From the NCBI GenBank assembly GCA_037968475.1, contig JBBKVO010000004.1:62001-126000 (forward strand): a stretch of DNA of 64,000 nucleotides. Reading direction: 5' to 3'. Shown here in pieces: positions 24,090-33,306 of the stretch. The position numbers and the translations under genes are program-made. How positions within the stretch are numbered: position 1 is the stretch's first letter; every line of letters starts with the position of its first letter. Below the pieces are notes generated by a model. The model was not told where the DNA came from and made no database searches. It saw only the letters and a program-made list of their open reading frames with translations. The stretch is from SB11 sp037968475. GTDB taxonomy: Bacteria; Bacteroidota; Bacteroidia; UBA8524.

Positions 24090-27000
24090 CTACTTAATTA
24101 AAACCATTTTCTCTGTTTCTTCGACAGTGTCATTTCCTGAACGAACTTTTACCTTGAATAAGTATATGCCTTGGCCAATATTATTCCCATATTCCCTAGA
24201 ATCCCATTCAAGACCATCAAAGTTTGCAGTGGCCGAAGGTACAAAAGCACTCAGAGTTTTCAATCTTTTTCCATCTAAAGTGTATATTTCTATATCAACA
24301 TATAACTCTTTGTCTTGGCGGTTATGCTCAAAATAAAATTTAGTTGTACTGTTAAAAGGGTTAGGATAATTTACTAAATGTTTTATAGCCAGTTTTTCAG
24401 AGTTGGCTACTACAAACTCGGTGTATCCTTCGGCCGAGTTGTTGTATACATCCCATACTTTTACTTTAAGGCTATGGCGGCCTTCGCTAAGTTTACTTAG
24501 TGGGTATACTATTTCGCCTTCTTGATAGCTATCTAATTTTGCACGATAGTAATCGTTCAAAATTATCACATTTCCCCTGTTATCATCTAATATAGCTGTC
24601 AAATCACGGCCAATACCGCTACCTGTGGTGTTTATACCGTGCAGGTCTGATACTAAAGCTACTAACGATGGAGTTTCATTAGTTACACCACCAAAACGGA
24701 AAGTCGTGTCATTCATAAATAGGCGTATGGTGGGGCCTGTCATATCTAAAGGTGCTTTTTTGTCCGTTCCTGTAACTATAAGGCTATCGTAGTAACCGTG
24801 TGCATCGGTATTGCTGTTGGTAGCGTAGTAGCTTATTTTTCCGTTACCTTTTACATAAGATATATCTTGTGGTACGATGAAGCTAAACTCAAACTCACCG
24901 TCTTGCACACTAGCTTTACCTTTGTATATTATATTTTTATAAACAGAGAAGGTTTGTTTAATGCTTGATGGGTCGTTACCCAAGGTGGATAGGTTGCTTC
25001 GTTTATCAAATACAGTAGGGTATACTGTACCATTAAAGTTGCTTAGTTTGTTTCCGCTTTCATCTTCTACTTGGCCTTTAATAGTCACTTTTGATAAAGC
25101 TCCTAGAGTGTCCGATGGATTAGTACCGCTAATAGCTACGCCGTTTATTTCAGTAGTTGCAATGGTGTGTTTAGGGTAGTTTAGCCTAACGGCAGGGTCG
25201 CCCAATAAAGTAAAATTGCGACTATTTAAGCTGGGAGCTCCATTTTTAGTTTTTCTAAATACATCACCTAGTCGGGGCATTTCGCCATTAATAGGTTTAA
25301 AAACATTGTTATTATACAATACTTTGTTTAATTGTCGGTTTGGCCATTGATATACTAGGCGTACTGTGGTAAGCAATGCAATAGCACCGCCGTGTGGGTT
25401 TAGTAAAACCAATTCACCGGCTGATGTGCGTGCAGGGTCGTCAAAACGACTAAACTCGCAGGTAGCAGTTACAAACAAGGGCATATTATTAATATTGCTC
25501 CAAGCGTTTATCATAGGGATATCCAATATCTGTTCGTTCGCTAATCCAAGTTCGCCACCGTGTCCGTTATAGTTTAAAATTAACACGCCTTTTTGCATTT
25601 TACGGTTAATTTGTTCATTTACTTCAGGGTAGCGAGCACCACTGCCAACTGATACCTGTTTGTAGGCATCAAGATATATCTTATCTACATTGTATACCTT
25701 ATCTTGGCTTTCTACTATGGCTGAAAATATTTGCCCATCATCAAGGTGGACATTAGTGTCTTCGTCATCAGCTATAAAACAGACATTATTGCGCCAATCG
25801 CCAAACGATTTTGGGTTGGTATATGCTATTATTTTATCAACCATTTGTTTGGCTTGCTGTTCGGTTTGTACTGGTATACGGCCTATGCCTATATCAATAG
25901 TTTCGCTAAGGCTACCGTTTTCATCCCATATACCTTCGTCATCATCCAGTTGACCGAAGAAATCATCAGAACAGTATGATGATACTGGACCGTATGTATT
26001 GCGGCTTTGATAGGTGAGTACGTAGTTAGTGTTATTTTTTTTAATGTTTTTATAGTCATAAGAGGCATCACCAAACATCAGCAAATATTTAATGCTATCA
26101 CCTGCTTGTGCAGGACGGTCGTAAAGCATTTTCATAAAATTGCGTATTGCTGATACATCTTGTTTGCCTGATGAAAACTCGTTAAAAATTTGATTAGGAG
26201 TAACTACGGCAACAGTAAGCCCGTCTTGTGTTTTATGGTGTTCGGCAAGGCGTTCTGCTTGGGCAACAAAGTTTTCGTGTGATATTATTACCATATCAAT
26301 ATTGCGCAAACCGTGCAGGTTTTGGTTTTTTACACTTTGCGCTAGTTTAATATCGGGTACTAAAAGGGTAGCATCATTAAAAGCTACAAATTCTCTTAGG
26401 TAGTTGGTGGGTAAATTATATTGCAGCGAACTGCCCACTAATTGGGTTTGTTGGGTTTTTATATCAAAAGGGTCTGTAACCTCCCATATTGTTACATTTT
26501 GGTTGTTGGCATCAAAATCAAACTTGGTTAGGTTGCCACCGCCTAGGTTTTTGCTATCGCGAAAAATCACCTGCCCTCCGTTAAATTTCATGTTTCGGCG
26601 AGCCACAATTTCAAAAAAGTTAAGCCAGCCTTTATAGCCTGATGATGAACGATTGAAGGTATAGCGAAGGTTTAAGTCGTTACCACTAGTAATAAATTGA
26701 CCCGCAGCTGTATCAGGAGTATCTATATAATCATACTCGTAGCTAAAATAAATACCTTTAATATCTTGTGTTAAAACCGTTTGCCCGTTGCATTGGGTGG
26801 TAAAACTACAGGGTTCAGCCGAACGACCAACAGCTTGTGAACGAATTTTTATCGACTCGCTGTCTGCTCTATCGGGTACTGATATTTTAAAATCGTAGCT
26901 AAGTACACGGTCAAACTCTTCGCCATACCAATCTCTACCCGATTTTAAAAAGTTTATTTCATCTTTTTCGTGAAAATATAAATCATCAAAAACTGATGTA

Positions 27001-27926
27001 GTATAGTTGGGCGTTCCCGCTGCTGATGCTTGTGTGGTAATGCGTTTCCCACCTGCATTCCCTATAGTTACGTAATAAAAGTTTGAATTTGCATACCTGT
27101 TAGGGCGGTTTTTATAGGTGAAACTACTGGTCTCAAATTCCCATCGGCTGGCACCTTCTGCATAAAAAAGTATATAATCGTTACCGTCGAAGAGGCCGTT
27201 TTGGTTTATGTCTTTCACCTCAATAGCATTTTCAACTAAATCATCGTACTTAAGTGCTTCGCTGGCTTGGGGTAGCATACCGCCGCCTAGGCCATACAGG
27301 CGAAGTTTTGAAATATCAACACTGCTAACGTTTAGCCCTGCTTTGTTCAAAAAATCTACATCTAATTTATATACTCCTTTTTGGGCTACTTCTACTTTTA
27401 TCCAATCGCCTTTTTCTAATACCGAGTTATTTGCCCAAGCATAAGTGGCTTGTGTTTTTGCTACAAGCGATGGTGTTAGGTTTATTTTTAGGCTAAAAAA
27501 CGATACTTTTTTTATTGCCCCAGTAACTTTGTCTTTTACCAATGGCACAAACATCACTTTTGCGGCAGGTTTGCGGTTTTGGGTAAAGTAATATACCTCG
27601 GCGTTTAGTTCGGCAGGTATGTCCATTCCTGCAAAAGCATTTATCTCTGCTGGTTCTGCATCGGTATATTGCACTACATCAAACACAGGTTTTATAGTGG
27701 CAGCATAGCCGTGTGTAATAATATGTGAATATGCGGGGGTGTTTGAAGCAACATTTTTGATAGTTGCGTTATCAAATGTAATAATGGTTTTACTTGCATC
27801 AGGCAAACCCATTGAAACGAATTTCCAATTAATGAAGTCATTAATGGTAATAGTTTCTTGGGCAGAAGCAACTGATGAATAAGCAAGTAGACTTAAAAGT
27901 AGTACTTTAAATTTTATATTAATCAT
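24090..27926 (-). CDS. porU: T9SS sortase PorU (gingipain-like cysteine protease)
   Basis: About 1278 residues from ATG at 27926, which gives a signal peptide (MINIKFKVLLLSLLAYSSVASAQ); a longer frame with 38 extra residues lacks one. PorU cleaves the C-terminal sorting domain of T9SS cargo and attaches the cargo to the outer membrane. The C25 peptidase core is intact: histidine about residue 789 in NYNGHGGELG and cysteine about 823 in VTATCEFSRFD, with the expected spacing. The N-terminal part has SILTPSL-type beta domains. A sorting-domain-like tail starts at VNYPNPFNSTTKFYFEH. porV follows on the same strand and the PorP-like gene is divergent. Confidence 0.95.
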   Translation of the reverse strand: MINIKFKVLLLSLLAYSSVASAQETITINDFINWKFVSMGLPDASKTIITFDNATIKNVASNTPAYSHIITHGYAATIKPVFDVVQYTDAEPAEINAFAGMDIPAELNAEVYYFTQNRKPAAKVMFVPLVKDKVTGAIKKVSFFSLKINLTPSLVAKTQATYAWANNSVLEKGDWIKVEVAQKGVYKLDVDFLNKAGLNVSSVDISKLRLYGLGGGMLPQASEALKYDDLVENAIEVKDINQNGLFDGNDYILFYAEGASRWEFETSSFTYKNRPNRYANSNFYYVTIGNAGGKRITTQASAAGTPNYTTSVFDDLYFHEKDEINFLKSGRDWYGEEFDRVLSYDFKISVPDRADSESIKIRSQAVGRSAEPCSFTTQCNGQTVLTQDIKGIYFSYEYDYIDTPDTAAGQFITSGNDLNLRYTFNRSSSGYKGWLNFFEIVARRNMKFNGGQVIFRDSKNLGGGNLTKFDFDANNQNVTIWEVTDPFDIKTQQTQLVGSSLQYNLPTNYLREFVAFNDATLLVPDIKLAQSVKNQNLHGLRNIDMVIISHENFVAQAERLAEHHKTQDGLTVAVVTPNQIFNEFSSGKQDVSAIRNFMKMLYDRPAQAGDSIKYLLMFGDASYDYKNIKKNNTNYVLTYQSRNTYGPVSSYCSDDFFGQLDDDEGIWDENGSLSETIDIGIGRIPVQTEQQAKQMVDKIIAYTNPKSFGDWRNNVCFIADDEDTNVHLDDGQIFSAIVESQDKVYNVDKIYLDAYKQVSVGSGARYPEVNEQINRKMQKGVLILNYNGHGGELGLANEQILDIPMINAWSNINNMPLFVTATCEFSRFDDPARTSAGELVLLNPHGGAIALLTTVRLVYQWPNRQLNKVLYNNNVFKPINGEMPRLGDVFRKTKNGAPSLNSRNFTLLGDPAVRLNYPKHTIATTEINGVAISGTNPSDTLGALSKVTIKGQVEDESGNKLSNFNGTVYPTVFDKRSNLSTLGNDPSSIKQTFSVYKNIIYKGKASVQDGEFEFSFIVPQDISYVKGNGKISYYATNSNTDAHGYYDSLIVTGTDKKAPLDMTGPTIRLFMNDTTFRFGGVTNETPSLVALVSDLHGINTTGSGIGRDLTAILDDNRGNVIILNDYYRAKLDSYQEGEIVYPLSKLSEGRHSLKVKVWDVYNNSAEGYTEFVVANSEKLAIKHLVNYPNPFNSTTKFYFEHNRQDKELYVDIEIYTLDGKRLKTLSAFVPSATANFDGLEWDSREYGNNIGQGIYLFKVKVRSGNDTVEETEKMVLIK

Positions 27927-28000
27927 ACCTATGGTTTGCAAGTTGAACAATTTTTTTAAAAAATTTGCGTTAAATGTGATGTTGCAATAACGTATAATTG

Positions 28001-28024
28001 CAAAGTTATAGTATATTACGTTTG
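28001..28024. promoter_or_regulatory. Divergent -7 boxes between porU and porP-like gene
   Basis: TAACTTTG on the minus strand (28008-28001) points to porU, and TACGTTTG on the plus strand (28017-28024) to the PorP-like gene. Both fit TAnnTTTG and are 8 bases apart. No TTG at 19-21 bases was found for either, so the call is tentative. Confidence 0.4.
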
Positions 28025-28068
28025 ATTTTTGAGTGAACACATCTTATATGACTTTATATTTACCAAGA

Positions 28069-29091
28069 ATGTTTAAAGAGTTAAAAAAAATACTGGTAGT
28101 GGCTACTTTGCTTTGTATGGCGAGTGCACTAAAAGCTCAAGACCCGGAGTTTACCCAGTTTTATGCAGCACCGGTGTATACTAACCCTGCTATGGCAGGT
28201 ACAGCATCGTGCCCCGATGAACGTGCCGCAGGTGGACGTATGGTATTAAATTATCGTAACCAATGGCCTAGTTTACCCGGTACTTTTAGAACTTTTGCAG
28301 CATCGTTCGACCAACATATTGATGGTATAAACGGTGGTGTTGGCCTTTTGGCAATGCGTGATGTTGCCGGTGATGGTTTGCTTACTACTACTTCGGTTAG
28401 TGGTGTGTATTCTTATCAAGCTATTATAGGTAGCAAAAAACGTCAACGTTTTGCACTGCGTATGGCTATACAAGCAGGTTTAATGCAACGTGCTATTGAT
28501 TTTAGCAAACTACGTTTTAGCGATCAGATTTTACCTAAAAAAGGTTTTGTGTTAGATACTAAAGAAGCTTTGGCTAATAATTCAGTATCATTTCCAAACT
28601 TTTCGGCAGGTATGTTATTGTATTCAGGTAATTTTTATGCAGGTATAGCTGTGCATAATATAAATGAGCCTAATCAATCATTCTTTAGAAATACAGATAG
28701 CGGTACTACTTTGCCCCGCCGATATACTTTGCATTCAGGTTTAGTAATTCCATTAAGAAAAACTAAAAAGAATACTCAGCCTGATATGACCATATCACCC
28801 AACATATTAATAATGACCCAACAAAAATTCTTTCAAACCAATATTGGTTTTTATTTGAATAAAGGGCCATTTGTTGCGGGTTTGTGGTTTAGGCAAACTG
28901 CCCCCAACTCTGATGCTTTGATAGCATTGGTTGGCTTCCGTTACGAGCAATTTAAGTTTGGTTATAGTTATGATATAACTGTTTCTTCAGCCCGATCGGC
29001 AGCACCGGGGTCGCATGAAATTTCGGCATCAATAGAATGGTGTGTGAAAAGTAAAAAACCATGGAGAAGATTATCTTGCCCTGATTTTTAG
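28069..29091 (+). CDS. PorP/SprF family T9SS outer-membrane protein
   Basis: About 340 residues. ATG at 28069 is chosen over a GTG 12 codons upstream because it begins a normal signal peptide (MFKELKKILVVATLLCMASALKAQ). The mature start, QDPEFTQFYAAPVYTNPAMAGT, is the hallmark of the PorP/SprF family. Barrel-type strands follow to the end, with YRNQWPSLPGTFRTFAASFD and GLWFRQTAPNSDALIALVGF. The family anchors T9SS components or specific cargo in the outer membrane. Genomes often carry several copies, so whether this is the core PorP or an SprF-like paralogue cannot be decided. gldJ follows after 73 bases. Confidence 0.9.
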   Translation: MFKELKKILVVATLLCMASALKAQDPEFTQFYAAPVYTNPAMAGTASCPDERAAGGRMVLNYRNQWPSLPGTFRTFAASFDQHIDGINGGVGLLAMRDVAGDGLLTTTSVSGVYSYQAIIGSKKRQRFALRMAIQAGLMQRAIDFSKLRFSDQILPKKGFVLDTKEALANNSVSFPNFSAGMLLYSGNFYAGIAVHNINEPNQSFFRNTDSGTTLPRRYTLHSGLVIPLRKTKKNTQPDMTISPNILIMTQQKFFQTNIGFYLNKGPFVAGLWFRQTAPNSDALIALVGFRYEQFKFGYSYDITVSSARSAAPGSHEISASIEWCVKSKKPWRRLSCPDF

Positions 29092-29164
29092 AAAAAAATT
29101 ATATAATTGTATAATTTTAACATTTTATCCACGTTAGAATATTAAAGCAGAACACTATAAAACG

Positions 29165-30604
29165 ATGATGAAAACATATAAATTCAATAGCACAATAGCT
29201 CTGGCAGTATTGTCTATTGTATTATTTTCATGTAAAAAGCCAAAAAGCGAAACCACTGGTTGGAATTATAATGATACCAAGTGGGGTGGCGTACAAAAAC
29301 TAGAATATGAAGGTCAAGAAACTGGCCCTGGTTTAGTTTTAGTAGAAGCAGGTAACTTTACTATGGGCTCTACCGAGCAAGATTTGTTGTTTGACCACAA
29401 CAACGTAGAAAGAAGGGTTACTGTTTCTAGTTTTTACATGGATGAAACAGAAGTGTCAAACTTCCATTACATTGAATATTTAGCTTGGTTGGCTAGGGTT
29501 TTTGTTGATTACCCTGAAGTGCACAACAAAGCATTACCTGATACTAACTGTTGGCGCAGGAAATTGGCTTATAACGAGCCTTTGGTGATCTATTACCTAC
29601 GCCATCCCGCTTACCGCGATTATCCTGTGGTAGGTGTTAGTTGGGTTCAAGCTACAGGTTATGCGTCTTGGCGTACCGACCGCGTAAACGAAATGATTTT
29701 GATACGTGAGGGTATACACCAATTGGGCGACCTTAACGAACAAACTAACGAGCAAAACTTTAACACCGATGCTTACCTTAACGGTCAGTATGAAGGTTTG
29801 GTGAAAAATGACCTGAAAGACATAGCACCGGGTGGAACAACCCGCAAGGTGCGTATGGAAGATGGTATATTATTACCTGACTATCGTTTACCAACAGAAG
29901 CTGAGTGGGAATACGCTGCTTTGGCTGATATAGGTAATACCTTGTACGAAAATAAAAACACCAAACGTATCTATCCTTGGAATGGTTCATCAGCACTTAG
30001 TGTGCGTAAAGGTGCACCTGAAAGATATAGGGGTGAGATTATGGCCAACTTTAAACGTGATGCAGGTGATATGGCGGGTATAGCCGGGAAACTTAATGAT
30101 AATGGTATTGTTACCACACCTATTAAATCGTACGGTAAAAACGACTGGGGTTTATATAATATGGGTGGCAACGTTAGCGAGTGGGTAATGGATATTTATC
30201 GTCCGCTTAGCTTTGAAGACCAAGAAGATCTGAATCCATACCGTGGTAATGAGTTTAAAGCAAAAGAACTGGATGCTGACGGTTATGTGCAAGAGAAAGA
30301 TTCTTTGGGTAGAATTATATACAAAAACGTTGAAGACGATCCTAACCGTTTGAACTACCAAACATCTGACAACCGTGGTTATTTGGATGAGGAAGAATAT
30401 ATAGACCGTGACCAACGCTACGAGTATGGTGTTGCAAGTTTAGTAAACGATAAAGCACGTGTTTACAAAGGTGGTTCTTGGGATGACAGGGCTTACTGGG
30501 TTGCACCTGGTACTCGCCGTTTCTTAGATCAAAACCAAAACCTTGCTACTTTAGGTTTCCGTTGTGCAATGACACGTATCGGTAACCCCTCAGGTAACAA
30601 ATAA
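29165..30604 (+). CDS. gldJ: T9SS/gliding lipoprotein GldJ
   Basis: 479 residues beginning at tandem ATG codons; either could be used. The signal ends LSIVLFSC with a lipobox cysteine followed by KKPKSE. The body is a formylglycine-generating-enzyme-like (SUMF1) fold: VEAGNFTMGSTEQD, SSFYMDETEVSNFHYIEYL, YPVVGVSWVQATGYASW, LPTEAEWEYAA, NMGGNVSEWVMD, VYKGGSWDDRAYW and LGFRCAMTR. The opening TTGWNYNDTKWGG and KALPDTNCWRRKLAYNEP match GldJ rather than GldK. GldJ stabilises other Gld/Por proteins of the T9SS ring and motor complex in the periplasm. It is followed by a strong terminator. Confidence 0.93.
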   Translation: MMKTYKFNSTIALAVLSIVLFSCKKPKSETTGWNYNDTKWGGVQKLEYEGQETGPGLVLVEAGNFTMGSTEQDLLFDHNNVERRVTVSSFYMDETEVSNFHYIEYLAWLARVFVDYPEVHNKALPDTNCWRRKLAYNEPLVIYYLRHPAYRDYPVVGVSWVQATGYASWRTDRVNEMILIREGIHQLGDLNEQTNEQNFNTDAYLNGQYEGLVKNDLKDIAPGGTTRKVRMEDGILLPDYRLPTEAEWEYAALADIGNTLYENKNTKRIYPWNGSSALSVRKGAPERYRGEIMANFKRDAGDMAGIAGKLNDNGIVTTPIKSYGKNDWGLYNMGGNVSEWVMDIYRPLSFEDQEDLNPYRGNEFKAKELDADGYVQEKDSLGRIIYKNVEDDPNRLNYQTSDNRGYLDEEEYIDRDQRYEYGVASLVNDKARVYKGGSWDDRAYWVAPGTRRFLDQNQNLATLGFRCAMTRIGNPSGNK

Positions 30605-30631
30605 GAATAATCTTTAAAGACTTTATAGTGA

Positions 30632-30658
30632 AGGCGACCCATTGGTCGCCTTTTTTTG
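30632..30658 (+). terminator. Rho-independent terminator after gldJ
   Basis: AGGCGACC (30632-30639) pairs with GGTCGCCT (30644-30651), loop CATT, then a run of T. Confidence 0.9.
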
Positions 30659-30793
30659 TTTTAGTAGTTTGTGTTTATAGCTATACAATGCTTGCTTTTG
30701 TTCCCTTTATGAGAGCTATATCTGTTTGATGAAAGCTGTTATAAAGCGGTATAACCACTAATTAACGTGAGTTTGAGATAAGGGAAACAGTAA

Positions 30794-30943
30794 ATAAATA
30801 CGCCAACTTCTACCACCCTCGGTCCCACCTTATCCTCACACAACCCTTCGACTTCGCTCAGGACGACAGCGCAAGGAGGGAAGCCACGCCACTACCCTTT
30901 GGTTTTACATATTTTGTCAAAATCGTAAGCACTGGATTGTCCC
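30794..30943 (+). repeat. Dispersed repeat of about 150 bp, copy 2
   Basis: It matches 17663-17813 in the same orientation and includes the CCCTTCGACTTCGCTCAGGA palindromic core. It occupies the middle of the 436-base gap between gldJ and the E2 gene. The rest of that gap holds the two terminators and nothing else that I can name. Confidence 0.7.
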
Positions 30944-30993
30944 TTTTATGGGCTGAATATAGTGATCCTGAATTTAAAATCTTAGCCAATAAA

Positions 30994-31015
30994 AAAGGGG
31001 CTTAATAGCCCCTTT
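30994..31015 (-). terminator. Terminator of the E2 gene
   Basis: AAAGGGGCT (30994-31002) pairs with AGCCCCTTT (31007-31015), loop TAAT, with a T-run following on the minus strand. Confidence 0.85.
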
Positions 31016-31040
31016 ATATAATCGTTAGAATTTGTCTCTA

Positions 31041-32282
31041 TTATAGTCCCAACATAAATGCTCCGGGGTCTTTACCACCTGTAAGCAATTGTATAGGGTT
31101 TTCAAGCTGTTGCTTCACTCTTACAAGGAAACTAACCGATTCACGTCCATCTATGATTCTATGGTCGTAAGAAAGGGCTACATACATCATTGGGCGAGCT
31201 ACAATTTGTCCGTCAATCACCACAGGGCGTTCAACTATGTTGTGCATACCTAAAATGGCTGATTGTGGCGGGTTGATAATTGGGGTTGACATTAGCGAAC
31301 CAAATACACCGCCGTTAGTGATAGTAAAAGTTCCTCCAGTCATTTCCTCAATAGAAAGTTTGTTATCTCTTGCACGAGTTGCAAGGCGTATTACCTCTGC
31401 TTCTATTTCAGCAAAGTTCATTGCTTCTGCATTGCGTATTACGGGCACTACCAAACCTTTTGGGGCTGATACAGCTATTGATACATCGCAATAATCATTA
31501 AATAGAGTTGAGTCGCCATCAATCATTGCATTTACTGATGGAAATTCTTGTAGGGCATTACAAACCGCTTTTATAAAAAACGACATAAAGCCTAGGCCTA
31601 CGCCGTGTGTTTCTTTAAATTGGTTTTTGTATTGAGCACGCAAATCCATAATGGGCTTCATGTTCACCTCGTTAAAAGTGGTAAGCATGGCCGTTTCGTT
31701 TTTAACCGATACCAAACGCCTTGCAACTGCTTTGCGCAGGTTGCTCATTTTTTCGCTGCGTTGTTCGCGACTTTTTTCTGTATTAATAGTTACGCTAAGT
31801 TTAGCGGCTACTGCATCAGCTTTGGTTATGCGTCCGTCTTTGCCAGTGCCATTAACGTTTGCGGCAGAAACTCCTTTTTCGTCTAATATTTTTTGTGCAG
31901 CAGGCGATGGTGTGCCTGTAGCATACGTTTTTGCATCGTTTGATGATTCTTTTTGAGGGGCAGCTTTTTCTTCTTTTTTAGGCTCTTCGGCTTTTTTCTC
32001 TTCCTTCTTAGTCTCTTTTGCAGGTGCTGCACCTTCAGGGGCTTTGGCATCTGTATCAATAGAAGCCACAACAGTACCAATTTCTATTGTGTCGCCTTCA
32101 TTGGCAAGCGTTTTAAGTATTCCCGCTGCCTCAGCAGTAAGCTCAAGGGTAGCCTTATCACTTTCCAACTCACATATTACTTCGTCCATCTCCACATATT
32201 CACCATCTTTTTTTAACCAAGTGGTAAGTGTTACTTCTGTAATAGATTCTCCTACTGCGGGTATTTTTATCTCAAGAGCCAT
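31041..32282 (-). CDS. sucB: 2-oxoglutarate dehydrogenase E2 (dihydrolipoyl succinyltransferase)
   Basis: 413 residues from ATG at 32282; a frame with 21 more residues exists but E2 proteins begin ALEIKIPAVGES. An N-terminal lipoyl domain has K43 in ELESDKATLEL. An Ala/Lys/Glu-rich linker (EETKKEEKKAEE type) leads to a peripheral subunit-binding domain (SPAAQKILDEKGVSAANV, GKDGRITKADAV). The acyltransferase core ends with the catalytic SYDHRIIDGRESVSFL. The lipoyl motif GESITEVTLTTWL favours the succinyl rather than the pyruvate complex. It transfers succinyl from lipoate to CoA in the TCA cycle. sucA does not lie beside it. Confidence 0.92.
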   Translation of the reverse strand: MALEIKIPAVGESITEVTLTTWLKKDGEYVEMDEVICELESDKATLELTAEAAGILKTLANEGDTIEIGTVVASIDTDAKAPEGAAPAKETKKEEKKAEEPKKEEKAAPQKESSNDAKTYATGTPSPAAQKILDEKGVSAANVNGTGKDGRITKADAVAAKLSVTINTEKSREQRSEKMSNLRKAVARRLVSVKNETAMLTTFNEVNMKPIMDLRAQYKNQFKETHGVGLGFMSFFIKAVCNALQEFPSVNAMIDGDSTLFNDYCDVSIAVSAPKGLVVPVIRNAEAMNFAEIEAEVIRLATRARDNKLSIEEMTGGTFTITNGGVFGSLMSTPIINPPQSAILGMHNIVERPVVIDGQIVARPMMYVALSYDHRIIDGRESVSFLVRVKQQLENPIQLLTGGKDPGAFMLGL

Positions 32283-32372
32283 GCTTAAAAATTTGTGCGA
32301 AATTAGTGATTTTAAAATGAATATGTGGACAAACCCACTATTCAATATTGTTTTTTACTTCTCAACTTAGTA

Positions 32373-33179
32373 TTAGTAGTTGATGGATTCACTCTTTAAC
32401 TGTAGTGATATTTTTACATAGTAGAAAGCTATTATTATTAGAATAATAGAAAGAACTCCACCAGTAAGGATTTGAAACCTTAGCCATTGGGAAATTGTTC
32501 TATTACCTTCTTTTATATCTTTTATACGGTTTACTTGTGGATTACTTTTTAAAAATTCAACTATTAAAGGCTGTTTCGTATTAAGTGAATGATAAAGAGG
32601 ACTGGGGTCAATGCCCGCAGAGGTTTTGTAACAATTGATTACTTCATTGTTATTTGTTTTAAATGAATATTGATAGTCATAGATATCAATAATTCCTGAA
32701 CGTCTTCCATCATATTCTTCCACAACGTCAGCACTTTCCTCAACTCTTGTAACTATGGCATATGAAGTGATGCCTGTGGTAATTAGTAAGTATTCTTCAT
32801 AGGGAGTTGGCGGGGCTGATGCTGAATACCAAATGCTTATTCCAACAATTGGTATTGTTATTCCAATGAAATAGTGAACAACATATTTTATTTTGTTTCT
32901 TTTTAATAAAGATTTAATCTTAATGAACAGCTTGATAGGTTTTTGATATAGATTTTCAAAATTGTCTTCCAGTAAATATATTTTCTCAATCAATAAGTCT
33001 GTACCAATTTTTTTAGATAAAAAAATTAAAAATCTAAATATATAAGATACGATATTATAAGATATTCTCCATACCCAAAATAGGAAGAAAAGTGTGGTTA
33101 CTATAGCAATTGATAAATTTATAAAGATTTCACCAAGTGGTTGAGTGAAATCAAATAATCTTAGAAACCAGTTAATCAT
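32373..33179 (-). CDS. Membrane protein of unknown function
   Basis: 268 residues. Hydrophobic helices lie near residues 17-40, 100-120 and 232-253. Between the second and third is a soluble domain with SYAIVTRVEESADVVEEYDGRRSG, a YQYSFKTNNNEVINCYKTSAG strand and YHSLNTKQPLIVEFLKSNPQVNRI, a pattern seen in DUF3592-like domains. Base composition is more AT-rich than in its neighbours, which can mean later acquisition. It begins 16 bases after a 36-codon gene on the same strand. Function not known. Confidence 0.6.
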   Translation of the reverse strand: MINWFLRLFDFTQPLGEIFINLSIAIVTTLFFLFWVWRISYNIVSYIFRFLIFLSKKIGTDLLIEKIYLLEDNFENLYQKPIKLFIKIKSLLKRNKIKYVVHYFIGITIPIVGISIWYSASAPPTPYEEYLLITTGITSYAIVTRVEESADVVEEYDGRRSGIIDIYDYQYSFKTNNNEVINCYKTSAGIDPSPLYHSLNTKQPLIVEFLKSNPQVNRIKDIKEGNRTISQWLRFQILTGGVLSIILIIIAFYYVKISLQLKSESINY

Positions 33180-33195
33180 ATCATATAGTATATAT

Positions 33196-33306
33196 TTATA
33201 TCTTAAAATCGTCTAAATAATACTTCACAAATATGTATAAAGACAGTAGTACTAATAGGTTTACTACGGCTAGGAGTACAAATATCCAAACCTTTTTCTT
33301 TTTCAT
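33196..33306 (-). CDS. 36-residue single-pass membrane peptide overlapping the paaA stop
   Basis: The frame begins ATG at 33306, sharing one base with the paaA stop codon (TAATG on the minus strand), and ends TAA at 33196. It encodes MKKKKVWIFVLLAVVN, then LLVLLSLYIFVKYY, then LDDFKI: four lysines, one continuous hydrophobic helix of about 20 residues and a charged end. The stop/start overlap suggests translational coupling to paaA. It is too short for family recognition and could be chance, but the composition is that of a real small membrane protein. Confidence 0.5.
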   Translation of the reverse strand: MKKKKVWIFVLLAVVNLLVLLSLYIFVKYYLDDFKI

